From CAVPOO01 sp963707015 (GTDB lineage Bacteria > Pseudomonadota > Gammaproteobacteria > Thiohalobacterales > Thiohalobacteraceae), in NCBI GenBank assembly GCA_963707015.1, contig CAVPOO010000012.1, positions 27,613 to 91,612 on the forward strand: a stretch of 64,000 bases of DNA, given 5' to 3'. The position numbers and the translations under genes are program-made. How positions within the stretch are numbered: the stretch's first letter is position 1; the number at the start of each line of letters is the position of its first letter. Shown here piece by piece: positions 53,317 through 63,492 of the stretch. The notes beneath the pieces are model-generated. The model saw nothing but the letters and a program-made list of their open reading frames with translations. It searched no databases and was not told where the DNA came from.

Positions 53317-53619
53317 CTACACCTCGGTTTTCGGCAGCAGGCCATGGAAGTGCTCACCCTGACGCGGCTTCGCCATCCAGTCGGCAACGGTATCGCGCCA
53401 CCGGCGGTAATGTTCGGTGTCCTTGTGTGCGGCCGCATCGAGCTCTGTTGCATAGGCCTCATAGAGGATGAACCGGTCCGGCTCCTCGGCGGACTGCAGT
53501 ACGTCAAAACGCATATTGCCCGGTTCCTGAACCGAGCCCTGGTGATTGGCGCGCGTCGCCTGGATGAAGTCGTCGATATGCTCCGGTTTGACCTGAACCT
53601 GAACAAGGGTCACGTGCAT
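53317..53619 (-). CDS. Antibiotic biosynthesis monooxygenase (ABM/LsrG-like) protein
   Basis: The 100-residue protein is a dimeric ferredoxin-like ABM fold: VTLVQVQVKPEHIDDFIQATRANHQGSVQEPGNMRFDVLQ, then RFILYEAYATELDAAAHKDTEHYRRW. Members include quinol monooxygenases and the AI-2 isomerase LsrG; no lsr genes are nearby. AAGGAG precedes the ATG. It leads a two-gene operon with the alcohol dehydrogenase. Confidence 0.87.
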   Translation of the reverse strand: MHVTLVQVQVKPEHIDDFIQATRANHQGSVQEPGNMRFDVLQSAEEPDRFILYEAYATELDAAAHKDTEHYRRWRDTVADWMAKPRQGEHFHGLLPKTEV

Positions 53620-53708
53620 AGAATTCTCCTTGGGATTAACGCCGTGAAGACTAGCCTAATACCTGACCCTGACCTTGCCAAGTGCAGGCGCAGGGCGCCA
53701 GTTCAGGC

Positions 53709-54971
53709 TCAGTGAACGAAGCGGTACATGGTATTACTGTGGTGCTTGGCCTGCAGCATTGCACGCTCGGCGTGTTTCAGCAACTCGTCCGGATCGCCGG
53801 CATTGATGGGGAAGAGGGCTATGCCGATACTGGACGAGACCGCCAGCTGATGCCCGTCGAGCGTGAAGGGGGGATGCATGGTGCTGACCAGCTTCTCCGC
53901 GACCCGTGAGGCATCGGTTTCGCTGTTCAGCCCGCCGAGGATCAGGAGAAAGCGGTTGCCGCCAATACGCGCTACGGTGTCACATTCGCGCACACAGTCC
54001 TTGAGACGGCGCGCAACTTTGACCAGCAGATGGTTGCCACTCGTATGCCCGAGTGCCTCGTTGACCTGTCCGAAGTTGTCCAGGTCCAGGAGCATGACGG
54101 CAAGCTGTTTTCGTTCCCGGTGCGCATGGCATATGCCCTGTTTGAGTCGATCGAAGACCAGGCTGCGGTTGGGGAGATCGCAGAGCGGGTCGTGGTGGGC
54201 CTGATTCCACAGGCGGTGTTCCGCCCGCTTGAGTTCGGTCACATCCTGCGTCGTGCCGACAATGCCGCGGACGATGCCCATGTCACTGGTCACGACACAG
54301 CCGCGCTGATGAACCGTGCGCTCGCTTGCATCGGAACGCACGATGCGGTGATAGACATCGTAGCTTCGCTTGAGGTTGAGACTGGTCTGCAGGGCCTGAA
54401 TCACCGCGTCCCGGTCATGCGGATGCACCATCGACATGAACGTCTCGTGGCTGAGGGTGCGCCGGCCTGCATCGATGCCATAGATCCGACAGGTAGCCTC
54501 GGAAAAATGTAGCTCGCGGGTGGCAGTTTCCCATTCCCAGCTGCCCGGCGGTTGAACGCCATCCCGGACCGCCAGGGCCGCAGACGGGCCGTGCGCACGC
54601 CCTTCGAGGTTGTGGCGGTGCAATGCCATCTTGATGCCAAGCCTGAGCTCGGAGTCATTGACGGGCTGGAGCAGATAGGTGCAGGGCGCCTGGGGTCTGG
54701 CCGGTCGCTTGTCGGCACAGGCAGTCAGAAAGAGCACCGGGATATTGAAGTAGTCGCGTATGTATTGCGCGGCTTCAATACCGTCGAGCCTGCCTGCCAG
54801 GATCACGTCCATCAGCACCACGTCCGGCCGCAGGGCGCTGACCTGGGTGATCGCGACGTCGCTGGACGGCACGACGGATACAACCTCGAAGGTGGTATCC
54901 CCGAGATGCGCCTGCAAGGCGTGCGCAGTCCACTCTTCATCCTGAACAATGAGGACTCTCAGTCTCGTCAT
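53709..54971 (-). CDS. REC-PAS-GGDEF protein with degenerate GGDEF and intact I-site
   Basis: The ATG at 54971 gives 420 residues. A receiver (aspartate in VVLMDVIL; the usual lysine is Q in YLLQPV) is followed by a PAS domain (WEWETATRELHFSEA) and a GGDEF domain. The signature is GGNRF at 337-341, lacking the metal-binding acidic residue and the D/E of GGDEF, so cyclase activity is unlikely. The inhibitory site RECD lies exactly five residues upstream. It may be a c-di-GMP receptor rather than a producer. Confidence 0.87.
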   Translation of the reverse strand: MTRLRVLIVQDEEWTAHALQAHLGDTTFEVVSVVPSSDVAITQVSALRPDVVLMDVILAGRLDGIEAAQYIRDYFNIPVLFLTACADKRPARPQAPCTYLLQPVNDSELRLGIKMALHRHNLEGRAHGPSAALAVRDGVQPPGSWEWETATRELHFSEATCRIYGIDAGRRTLSHETFMSMVHPHDRDAVIQALQTSLNLKRSYDVYHRIVRSDASERTVHQRGCVVTSDMGIVRGIVGTTQDVTELKRAEHRLWNQAHHDPLCDLPNRSLVFDRLKQGICHAHRERKQLAVMLLDLDNFGQVNEALGHTSGNHLLVKVARRLKDCVRECDTVARIGGNRFLLILGGLNSETDASRVAEKLVSTMHPPFTLDGHQLAVSSSIGIALFPINAGDPDELLKHAERAMLQAKHHSNTMYRFVH

Positions 54972-55171
54972 TCCCTGGTTTCCGTTCCCCGATTGCCGAA
55001 CGACGGCAAGCTCCCCAACACGACACAAGTGGGGAAAAGCTTAGTCGAAATCTCTGGATTGGGAAGGAAACCCGGCGGACTCCTTTGAACTTCCGCCTTT
55101 AAATCACTATAACAATAAGCAAGTTACAGATCTTTCCTTATAAATAACTTAAGGCTATGATCCGCGGCGCA

Positions 55172-56743
55172 TCAGGCTTGCAGCGTGGTGCAGACGTGAT
55201 CGGCAAATCCGGCGCCCGCCTCCGCATAGATATTGAAGGCGGCATGAACCCCGGCCGCTTCGAGGGCGGGGATCTCGTCGGGGTATCTGGCGGTTGCGGC
55301 GATCTGGCCGCGAAAGCCGGATTCAAGCAGCTGGTGCGCCGCATACAGATTCTCCTTGTGACTGGGCATTGCCAGCAGCACGAGCCGCATCTTCGCATGT
55401 TGTGTCCTGGCCCGTTCCCAGAAATCCGGATCCGTGGCATCACCGAGTATCACGTTACGCCCCAGCTGTCGTTGTTCCTCCACCAGACCCGCATCGGCGT
55501 CGAGGCCCAGTACGGTCGTGCCGAACTGCTCACGCAGCCTGTCGTAGGCGCCGGCGCCCACGCGCCCCATGCCAAAGATCACGATTTCCGCATCGCCCGA
55601 ATCGATCGGCTGGTCGTCGGGCAGTCGCTCGCGCGTCTGAAACCGCTTGAGAAAGGCTTCGTGGTGGGCGTACAGGCTATGTGCGGCATTGTTCAAGGGC
55701 GCGGCCAGCACGAAGGTCAGCGACAGCGACACCGCAATCACGACCAGCCACTCACCCGAGAGCCACTGATTACTGACGGCGATCGCGCCCACGATCAGAC
55801 CGAACTCACTGTAGTTGGCAAGGCTGAGGGATCCCAGCAGCGAGGTGCGCGCGCGTAACCTGAAGCGGGTGAGGAGAAAGAAAAACAGCACGACCTTCAA
55901 GGCCATCGCCGCAACCAGGACCAGTGAGAGCAGAATCGCATCGAGGCCCGGTGTTCCATACAGCCCGATGGTGAGAAAGAATCCGACGAGAAAGAGGTCC
56001 TTGATTCCGAACAGTGAGCGGTACAGTTCAGCCGCCTTGGGGTGGCCCGCCAGGAGTATGCCCAGAATCAGCGCGCCAAGATCGGCTTTCATTCCGACCA
56101 GCTCGAACACAAACGCGCCACCGAGCGCCAGCAGCAGCCCGTAGAGAATCAGCAGCTCACCGTGACCACTGCGTTCCATCAGCAGCATGAGCAGTGGCCG
56201 CAGCGGAATCAGCAGCAGCAGGCCCAGTGCCCAGAGGGAGGGGATCTTGCCCGTCGAGGCGGCGAGGAAGACCACCGCGATGATGTCCTGCATGATGAGA
56301 ATGCCGATGGCGATCCGGCCATGCAGCGACCCCGTTTCGCCCTTGTCTTCCAGGACCTTCACCGCAAATACCGTACTGGAAAAACTGAGGGCAAATGCGA
56401 TCAGCACGGCGCGCGTAAGGTCCAGCTGATCCGCGAGACTGAATCCGGCGGCACCCAGCGCAAACATGCCGGCGCCAAGCACGAGTACGGTGATGGCCAT
56501 GTGCGAGGTGGCCACGGCCCAGATCTGGGGGCGCAACAGTGTCTGCAGGCGGAGCTTGAGTCCGATGGTGAACAGCAACAGGGTGACCCCCATCTCGGCA
56601 AACTCGTGGAGGAACCTGCCTGCTTCGACACCCATGGCGTTCAGCACGAATCCCGCCACCAGGAAACCGACCAGCGGGGGCAGCCCCACCTGGCGCGCGG
56701 CGAATCCGAGAACAAAGGCGATGCTGATCCAGAGCGGGTCCAT
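55172..56743 (-). CDS. Kef-type monovalent cation:proton antiporter with RCK domain
   Basis: The 523-residue protein has about twelve membrane helices of the CPA2 type (the ILIMQDIIAVVFLA helix carries the ion-binding aspartate) and a C-terminal TrkA-N domain (IVIFGMGRVGAGAYDRL, glycine-rich NAD motif). It resembles KefB/KefC and YbaL. It would exchange K+ or Na+ for protons across the inner membrane. Confidence 0.92.
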   Translation of the reverse strand: MDPLWISIAFVLGFAARQVGLPPLVGFLVAGFVLNAMGVEAGRFLHEFAEMGVTLLLFTIGLKLRLQTLLRPQIWAVATSHMAITVLVLGAGMFALGAAGFSLADQLDLTRAVLIAFALSFSSTVFAVKVLEDKGETGSLHGRIAIGILIMQDIIAVVFLAASTGKIPSLWALGLLLLIPLRPLLMLLMERSGHGELLILYGLLLALGGAFVFELVGMKADLGALILGILLAGHPKAAELYRSLFGIKDLFLVGFFLTIGLYGTPGLDAILLSLVLVAAMALKVVLFFFLLTRFRLRARTSLLGSLSLANYSEFGLIVGAIAVSNQWLSGEWLVVIAVSLSLTFVLAAPLNNAAHSLYAHHEAFLKRFQTRERLPDDQPIDSGDAEIVIFGMGRVGAGAYDRLREQFGTTVLGLDADAGLVEEQRQLGRNVILGDATDPDFWERARTQHAKMRLVLLAMPSHKENLYAAHQLLESGFRGQIAATARYPDEIPALEAAGVHAAFNIYAEAGAGFADHVCTTLQA

Positions 56744-56909
56744 GCGTCGGTTGCGTGCGGATTATTGTTGTCTGTCCCGGATGATTTCGGAACCGGTCGC
56801 CCGTCCGAAGCCTGGCGCTATCATACGGTTTTCCAGCGCCGAAAGCATGTCGATTCCGGGCCCCGCTGGGCCGGCAAAACCTGCCTCCGCCAGCCGGCCT
56901 GCCTGTCAG

Positions 56910-57051
56910 TGGTGTTTCAATCGAATGATGACGGACAGGATGGCCACGGAATCCACGGAAAAACACGGAAAGACCCAACACCCATTAGAAATTTCTTCCG
57001 TGTCCTTCCGTGGATTCCGTGGCGATCGAATAAAAATACTGGCACTCAGGC
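56910..57051. repeat. Dispersed CCACGG palindromic repeat, copy 5 (inverted orientation)
   Basis: The left flank GATGACGGACAGGATGGCC is the reverse complement of the right flank of copy 3. The core spans GCCACGGAATCCACGG to CCGTGGATTCCGTGGC, and the right flank AATACTGGCACTCAG matches copy 2. It lies upstream of the Kef gene and after the coiled-coil gene. Confidence 0.87.
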
Positions 57052-57090
57052 TGAATTTGTCAGCAGCCGTGATTATCCGGTGGAAACAGG

Positions 57091-57399
57091 CTAGGATGCG
57101 GAACCGAGCTTGTGCTCCAGATCCTCCAGTTTGTGCTGCGTAGCGGCGTGTCGGTTGGACAACTGCTCCGTCTGTTCGTCGAGCTTTGCTTCCAGCGCCG
57201 CCAGCTTGTGCAGGGCGGCGGCGTGCCTTTCCGAAAGCTGCTCCAGCTGATCGTTAATCTGGTTTCCCAGGTGGATGATCTTGTCAGTCGACGCATCGTG
57301 CCGCTCAGAGAGCTGTTGCAGTTGCTCGGTTACCTTGGCTCTGAATGCCTTCAACAGTTTCTTGGCTGACTTGGGTTTGTCTGACTTCTTGCTGCCCAT
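57091..57399 (-). CDS. Small coiled-coil protein with three QLSxRH repeats
   Basis: The 102-residue protein has a lysine-rich start (SKKSDKPKSAKKLLKAF) and three repeats of about 24 residues built around QLSERH or QLSNRH, in a heptad pattern that predicts a long coiled coil. It has no signal or membrane segment. I do not recognise a family. Phasin-like or phage-tail-like roles are possible but unsupported. Confidence 0.68.
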   Translation of the reverse strand: MGSKKSDKPKSAKKLLKAFRAKVTEQLQQLSERHDASTDKIIHLGNQINDQLEQLSERHAAALHKLAALEAKLDEQTEQLSNRHAATQHKLEDLEHKLGSAS

Positions 57400-57591
57400 G
57401 ATTGTCTCCGTAGATTGGCGTCTTTATACCGTTCCGATACCGGCCAGGATCGCATCCATCGATCAGCGGCAATGCCGATTTGGATCAAAAAAACCCCGGT
57501 TCCGAGATCGTAGATCCGCCGACGCGGTCTTCCTGCTACATCGTAGCGGGATTATACCCTGCCTCGACAGGCAAGGTTCCCGCAAGCCGGT

Positions 57592-60297
57592 TCAGCCAGG
57601 GGCTGGGCCTGCCCGCCGGGCGACGAATTTGCGCACCTCCTCAACCCATAGGACGAGACTCGCCACAGCCAGAATCACCCCTAAATCGCCGGGCGGGATC
57701 GGGACGGTATGAAACAGCGTGTTCATGGGTGGCCAGTAAACGACCAGAGCCTGGAGTGAAATGCCCAGCATAAGCCCCCCCACCAGCCAGCGATTGCGGA
57801 ACAGACCGAAGCGCAGCGCCGAGCGTGTCTCGGACTGACAATTGAGCACATTGAACCATTGACACGCGGCCAGCACGGTAAAGGTTTCGGTCTGGATCTG
57901 GGCGTAGGGGATCCCCTCGGACAGCTGCCAGATGAAATAGCCCAGTGTGGACAGGGCCATGGTCGGTGTCATCAGTGCGATTCGTTTCAGCAGCGGCCTG
58001 TTCACGAGCGGTTCCGAGAGCGAGACGGGTGGCTGATTCATCTCGTCGCCTTCCGGTGGCTCCATGATGAGATTGACGGTAACCGTGCCTTCGGTGACGA
58101 TGTTGATCCAGAGGATCTGCACCGCCGCGAGCGGAAGCGGGTAGCCGAACAACAGGGCACCGAGCAGCACGCTGATCTCGGCCATCGAGGTCGCAATCAG
58201 GTAGAGGATCACCTTTTTCAGATTGCGGTACACCAGCCGGCCTTCCTCGACCGCGTTGACGATGGTGGCGAAGTTGTCGTCTGTGACAACGATCTCCGAG
58301 GCGTTTTTCGCCACCTCCGTGCCGGTGATGCCCATTGCCACGCCGACATCGGCGCGCGCCAGAGCCGGTGCATCGTTGACACCGTCGCCGGTCATCGCCA
58401 CGACGTCGCCTCGCCACTGAAAGGCCTCGACAATGCGCAGCTTCTGGGCAGGATGCACGCGCGCAAACACCGCGATGTGCTCGAGACTCGCACGCAGATC
58501 CTGCTCGGGCATGAGCTCCAGTTCGCGCCCGTCGACCGCCCGGTCCTGCGCGCGCGCGATGCCGAGCATACGGGCGATCGCCAGTCCGGTCGCCTTGTGG
58601 TCGCCGGTGACCATGACCGGCCGGATCCCCGCACTCTGGCACTCGGCGATCGACACCTTCACCTCATCGCGCGGCGGATCCATCTCGCCCACCAGACCGA
58701 GCAGGATTGCGCGTCCCTGAAACTGCTCAAAGCCAGTCGTGGCGTCGAGCGTGGCCCCGGGCACCTCGGCCAGCGCCAGCACCCGCAGGGCACGTTCGCC
58801 AAGTTCCCGGGCGGTGGCCGTCACGCTCTTACTCATTGACGGATCCAGGGTGGCCGGTTCCGCCGCGCCGCACAGCTTGACGATGGCCTCCGGCGCACCC
58901 TTCAGAAAAATGCGGCTGCCGCCATCAGGGTGCTCATGCTGGGTCGCCATCATCTTGGCCGCCGAGTCGAAGGGGATTTCCGCGCGGCGGACACGCTCAC
59001 CTTGCAGCGCTTCGAGATCCACGCCGGCCTTTTTCGCCAGCGTCAACAAGGCCGCTTCAGTCGGGTCGCCAAAGGCGCGCCAGCGTGAATCCTCGGCGTC
59101 GGGCGGCAGAATCTGGGCGTCATTGCACAGGACGGCCGCGGCGATCAGCGCCTTCAGGCCCGCGTCCGATTCCGCTGTGATATCCGCCGTGCCGTCGCTG
59201 ATCGCGCCTTCCGGGGCGTAGCCCGCACCGGAGACCTCGAGTTCCCGTCCATCGGGCAGCCAGACAGCGGTTACCGTCATCTCGTTGCGTGTCAGGGTGC
59301 CGGTCTTGTCGGAACAGATCACACTGGTGGAACCCAGCGTCTCGACCGCCGCGAGCCGGCGTACGATCGCACCGCGCGCCGCCATGCGTTGCATGCCGAC
59401 GGCGAGCGCAATGGTCATGGCGACGGGGAGCCCCTCGGGCACCATGGATACCATCTGGCTGATCGCCACCATGAAGATGTCGACCACGGGTATCTCGCGC
59501 ATCAGCCCGAAGGCCATCACTGCCACGAACAGCGCAATCGCAGCCGCCACCAGGTAGTGGCCGAACTGCGCGATGCGTTGCTCCAGCGGCGTCTTGGGTG
59601 GTTCGGCCGATTCCGTCAGTCGTGCGATATTTCCCACTGCGGTTGCGGTGCCTGTGGCGACCACCACGGCCCTGGCGCGTCCGGCGGTAATGTGCGTGCC
59701 CGAGAACAGCATATTGCGGCGATCGGCAAGCAGGGTATCTGCCGGCAGGCGATCGGGGTCTTTGCCGACGGGAAGTGATTCGCCCGTGAGCGCCGCCTCG
59801 GACGCCTCCAGCGCGGTGGCCTCGATGAGGCGCGCATCCGCGCCCACGGCATCGCCTGCCCTCAGTAACACAATATCGCCCGGCACCAGGCCGCTCGCCT
59901 CGATCATGACCTCCTGGCCGTCACGCAAGACCCGCACCTCCAGCGCCGAGAGCCTGCTCAGCGCCTCCATCGAGCGTTCCGCCCGGCCTTCCTGAACCCC
60001 CCCGATCACGGCGTTGACGAACACCACGACAAGGATGACCCCGGCATCCCCGTGCTCACCCAGCGCAAAGGCAAACACCGCGGCAACGAACAGGATGTAG
60101 ATCAGAGGGCTCTGGAACTGCCGCAGGAAGATGCGCAGGCGCGAACGGCGTCTCGCCTGCGGCAGTGCATTCGCGCCGTAGCGGGCGAGCCGGCGCGCAA
60201 CCTCTGCCTGCGTCAGTCCACGCGCCGTGTCCGCGGCCAGCTCGTCCGCTGCCTCGAGCGCGCCCAGGCTGTGCCAGGATCGGGATTCGTTATCCAT
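57592..60297 (-). CDS. P-type cation-transporting ATPase (P2, Ca2+-pump-like)
   Basis: The 901-residue pump has the N-terminal cation-ATPase domain, ALTGES actuator loop, phosphorylated aspartate D330 in SDKTGTLTRNE, and GDGVNDAPAL hinge. The transmembrane motif VPEGLPVAM is that of P2A/PMR1-like calcium pumps, but sodium or other cation transport is not excluded. About ten membrane helices are seen. Upstream lies an IS element. Confidence 0.92.
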   Translation of the reverse strand: MDNESRSWHSLGALEAADELAADTARGLTQAEVARRLARYGANALPQARRRSRLRIFLRQFQSPLIYILFVAAVFAFALGEHGDAGVILVVVFVNAVIGGVQEGRAERSMEALSRLSALEVRVLRDGQEVMIEASGLVPGDIVLLRAGDAVGADARLIEATALEASEAALTGESLPVGKDPDRLPADTLLADRRNMLFSGTHITAGRARAVVVATGTATAVGNIARLTESAEPPKTPLEQRIAQFGHYLVAAAIALFVAVMAFGLMREIPVVDIFMVAISQMVSMVPEGLPVAMTIALAVGMQRMAARGAIVRRLAAVETLGSTSVICSDKTGTLTRNEMTVTAVWLPDGRELEVSGAGYAPEGAISDGTADITAESDAGLKALIAAAVLCNDAQILPPDAEDSRWRAFGDPTEAALLTLAKKAGVDLEALQGERVRRAEIPFDSAAKMMATQHEHPDGGSRIFLKGAPEAIVKLCGAAEPATLDPSMSKSVTATARELGERALRVLALAEVPGATLDATTGFEQFQGRAILLGLVGEMDPPRDEVKVSIAECQSAGIRPVMVTGDHKATGLAIARMLGIARAQDRAVDGRELELMPEQDLRASLEHIAVFARVHPAQKLRIVEAFQWRGDVVAMTGDGVNDAPALARADVGVAMGITGTEVAKNASEIVVTDDNFATIVNAVEEGRLVYRNLKKVILYLIATSMAEISVLLGALLFGYPLPLAAVQILWINIVTEGTVTVNLIMEPPEGDEMNQPPVSLSEPLVNRPLLKRIALMTPTMALSTLGYFIWQLSEGIPYAQIQTETFTVLAACQWFNVLNCQSETRSALRFGLFRNRWLVGGLMLGISLQALVVYWPPMNTLFHTVPIPPGDLGVILAVASLVLWVEEVRKFVARRAGPAPG

Positions 60298-60457
60298 GCT
60301 GGATGGGTATCACACTGAGAAGACCTTGGGAAGCCGCGTTCGGCTCCGAAGTGGCACCACAGACCCGTTGCCTGGAAAGGATCGCAAAATACCGGTCGGA
60401 CTGACCGAGCGTGCCCTTTAGTGGGTACGAACGGGTATGAAGAAAAATCGCCAGACC

Positions 60458-60520
60458 GGGTCAGACTGCCAGTCGCTTTGGCAGAGGCTTCAGCTCCTGG
60501 CGAGACAGGCAGTCTGACCC
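60458..60520. repeat. 13-bp perfect inverted repeat flanking the IS element
   Basis: GGGTCAGACTGCC at 60458-60470 is the exact reverse complement of 60508-60520, with 37 bp between. It lies seven bases outside the IS left end and upstream of the P-type ATPase. It may be the remnant of another element or a hairpin that served as an insertion target. The rest of the 60298-60526 gap shows nothing else. Confidence 0.7.
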
Positions 60521-60633
60521 GAATGGCACTTACTTAAGGAATAAGCGACTGATGTAGAGGATAAAAAAGGCTGGTCCGAGTGATAAGCTATAAGTCGCCA
60601 GACCAACGCTAATCACATGAGGGACCAGCCTTT

Positions 60634-61612
60634 ATGCATGCTACTCAACGCACCTGTTTGCATCAACAACAACGTATTCGCCGCCGTGCCGCAAACAGCG
60701 ATTCCTATGCCTTCTTCAATTTGCTTACCGGCCCGGAACTCCTGGAGCCAGTGGAGACGCTGTTGCCCGAACACCGGGAACGGCTGTTTCCACCCACGGA
60801 GACGTTGTCGATGTTTCTGGCACAGGCCATGAGTGCGGATCGCTCCTGCCAGAAGGCGGTGGATGAGGCGGCCATCAAGCGACTGACGGGTGGTCTGCCC
60901 CGCTGCAGTACGCACACGGGCGCTTACTGCCGGGCACGGCAGCGCTTGCCGGTGGAGATGGTCGCCACGTTGGTGCGTCACACGGGATACGCGATGGCCG
61001 AGCGCACCCCGCAAGCATGGCACTGGCGGGGTCGAGCGGTGCGGCTGGTCGATGGGGCGACCGTGGCGCTGCCCGATACGCCGGAGAACCAGGCGCTCTA
61101 CCCGCAACCGAGCAGCCAACAGCCCGGCTTGGGGTTTCCCCTGTGCCGTGTGGTGGGCATCATCTGTCTTGCCAGTGGTGCGCTACTCGATGCGGCCATG
61201 GGCCCTTGCCGGGGCAAGGGAAGCGATGAGCAGTCACTGCTCAGATCGATACTCGATGTTTTGGAATCCGGTGAGATCTTGTTGGGCGACGCCTTTTATG
61301 CCACGTATTTTCTATTGTGTGCGCTGCGGGAACGCGGCATCGATGGGGTCTTTGAACAACAGGGTTCGCGCCGGCGCAGCACGGATTTTCGCCGTGGGAA
61401 GCGCCTGGGTCCGCGTGATCACCTGATTGAACTGCGTAAGCCTAAGATCAAGCCTGCCTGGATGAGCCAGGTAGAGTACGATCAGGCACCGCACGCTCTG
61501 AAGGTGCGGGAACTGTATTGCGGAGGCAAAATTTTGATGACCACCCTACTGTGCCCGAAGCAAACGACCAAAGCAGCCCTGAAGGCGCTCTATCGAGACC
61601 GTTGGCATGTCG
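60634..61612 (+). CDS. IS4-family transposase, exon 1
   Basis: This part encodes residues 1-326 plus one base of codon 327. It carries two catalytic aspartates of the DDE site, D140 (RLVDGAT) and D219 (LLGDAFYAT). It ends within YRDRWHV, the beginning of the IS4 Y-(2)-R-(3)-E-(6)-K motif. Without splicing the frame runs on into the intron to a stop at 61782, yielding a 382-residue product lacking the catalytic glutamate. Spliced to 63591-63997 it gives a full 461-residue transposase. Confidence 0.9.
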
Positions 61613-62130
61613 GCGTGTCCGGCGAAGGGCACATAATCCAGTCGGTGGAAGTCCGACCGAGGCCAAGAGACTCAGGCCTCGTAGCTTGGGAGGCGCCGTG
61701 GCGCGAAAGCAAGACGGTGAAGCCCTCCGACCACGTACTCAAGTTGGAGTACAGCAACGTACCAGGTTGTAACGTACAGTGAACGTAGAGGTAGCCTCGT
61801 TACACGCAAGCCCGGTGGCCGAGACGGTCGATAACGCGCGAAGGCAGCAAGGGCCGATCGAAATGAGTCCGATACGGCGGCCCTCACCGGCGGGGTATCA
61901 GCGGCGACATGGTACGAAGGATTGTGTGTCAACCGGAGAAGCCCTCGGTGCCCGGCGAAGAAACCTCGCCGAGGAGGCCTGTCCTATAACCGTGAGTGGG
62001 AAGTGGGCAGGTAGGCACCAGGGTGGCGGATCGGGTCGTACTACTGATGATCGGCGTGCAGCAAAACGCGCCGGGAGGGAAGGGCCCGGACCGGTGGGTA
62101 TTCCGTTGGTCAAGGTGAGGCAGGGGTGAG

Positions 62131-63468
62131 ATGACAAAGGCACCCACTAGTCTGCAGGATCTGCGACGGCGGATATACCGGAAGGCGAAGTCTGAGAAGA
62201 CGCATCGCTTCTGGGGTCTCTTTGTGCATATTGCCAAGACAGAGACTCTCTTGGAGGCCTACCGACAGGCCAAGAGAAATGGAGGTGCCCCTGGCATTGA
62301 CGGACAGACCTTTGCGGATATCGAAGCAGAGGGGCTGGCCCTATTTCTCGCAGCGCTACGGGAAGACCTCCAGACAGGCAGGTATCAACCTCAAGCGAAC
62401 CGACGGGTCGAGATACCCAAGGACAATGGCAAAGTACGCATCCTTCAGATTCCTTGCATTCGCGATCGCGTGGTGCAAGGGGCACTGAAGCTCATCCTCG
62501 AGGCGGTTTTCGAGGCGGACTTCTGCCCGAACTCCTACGGTTTTCGGCCTAAGCGGTCACCGCACCGTGCCCTGGCGGCCGTCAGGCGCAGTGTGATGCG
62601 GCGCATGTCCACGGTAGTAGATGTGGATTTGACGCGCTACTTCGACAACATTCGGCATTCGGTGTTGTTGGAGCAGATTGCCAAGAGGGTCCAGGATCCC
62701 CAGGTCATGCACCTGGTCAAGCAGGTCATCAAAGCGAGCGGGAACCTCGGGGTTCCACAAGGAGGCCCTTTCAGCCCGCTGGCGGCGAACATCTACTTGA
62801 ACGAGGTTGACTGGTACTTCGAGGCGATCCGCTGCAAGACCGCTGAAGGTCCCTTTGAGGCGGTGAACTATCATCGGTTCGCCGATGATATTGTGATCAC
62901 CGTCAGTGGTCACTCCAGCAAGCGTGGCTGGGCCGAGCGTGCCCTGCGGCGCTTGCAGGAGAAGCTCGAGCCGCTTGGCGTCGAGCTGAACCGGGAGAAG
63001 ACCACGAGGGTGGACACCCTTCAGAGGGACGCCTTCGGGTTCTTGGGGTTTGACCTGCGCCGGGTTCCGAAGCGAAGCGGGAACGGACACTTTATCCTGA
63101 TAACGCCCAAGAAGAAGGCCCGGAAAGCCATAAAAGCCAAGGTACGCGACATCATCCGCCATGGGGGTGCACTAGCCGCCAAGGTGTTGGTGGCCCGTAT
63201 CAACGCTGTACTGGCTGGCTGGGTCAACTACTTTCGTGTGGGCAACAGTAGTCGTGCCTTCAGTGAAGTGCGCGACTATGTCGAGATGAAGATCCGGACC
63301 CTGTTGACGCGCAGGAAGCGGCGGCAAAAGCGCAGTGTCGGCTGGCGGCGGTGGAGTAATGCCTACCTTATGACGTACTTGGGCTGTTCTGGGACTGGAA
63401 AGTCCGTCCGCTCCCCGGTGCAGAGGACTTTGCGTGAAAGTGGCCCTCAGAATCGACAGGACTCATAA
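62131..63468 (+). CDS. ltrA: Group II intron reverse transcriptase/maturase
   Basis: The 445-residue protein has the reverse transcriptase domain (GAPGIDGQTFADIE, YGFRPKRSPHRAL, catalytic FADD at 250-253, then GVPQGGPFSPLAANIYL before it) and a maturase domain around GWVNYFRVGN. It ends shortly after, with no HNH endonuclease, so target-primed reverse transcription would need another primer. It is encoded in intron domain IV. Confidence 0.93.
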   Translation: MTKAPTSLQDLRRRIYRKAKSEKTHRFWGLFVHIAKTETLLEAYRQAKRNGGAPGIDGQTFADIEAEGLALFLAALREDLQTGRYQPQANRRVEIPKDNGKVRILQIPCIRDRVVQGALKLILEAVFEADFCPNSYGFRPKRSPHRALAAVRRSVMRRMSTVVDVDLTRYFDNIRHSVLLEQIAKRVQDPQVMHLVKQVIKASGNLGVPQGGPFSPLAANIYLNEVDWYFEAIRCKTAEGPFEAVNYHRFADDIVITVSGHSSKRGWAERALRRLQEKLEPLGVELNREKTTRVDTLQRDAFGFLGFDLRRVPKRSGNGHFILITPKKKARKAIKAKVRDIIRHGGALAAKVLVARINAVLAGWVNYFRVGNSSRAFSEVRDYVEMKIRTLLTRRKRRQKRSVGWRRWSNAYLMTYLGCSGTGKSVRSPVQRTLRESGPQNRQDS

Positions 63469-63492
63469 CCCTTCCGACGAAGCCCGCTGGGT

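Noticed and set aside
58000..58840. Plus-strand frame opposite the P-type ATPase
   Set aside because: It is a mirror frame of a gene with full P-type ATPase motifs and has no domain of its own.
61613..61782. Intron-derived C-terminal tail of the transposase
   Set aside because: The 57 codons after 61612 are intron sequence read through to a stop and are not part of the IS4 family protein.
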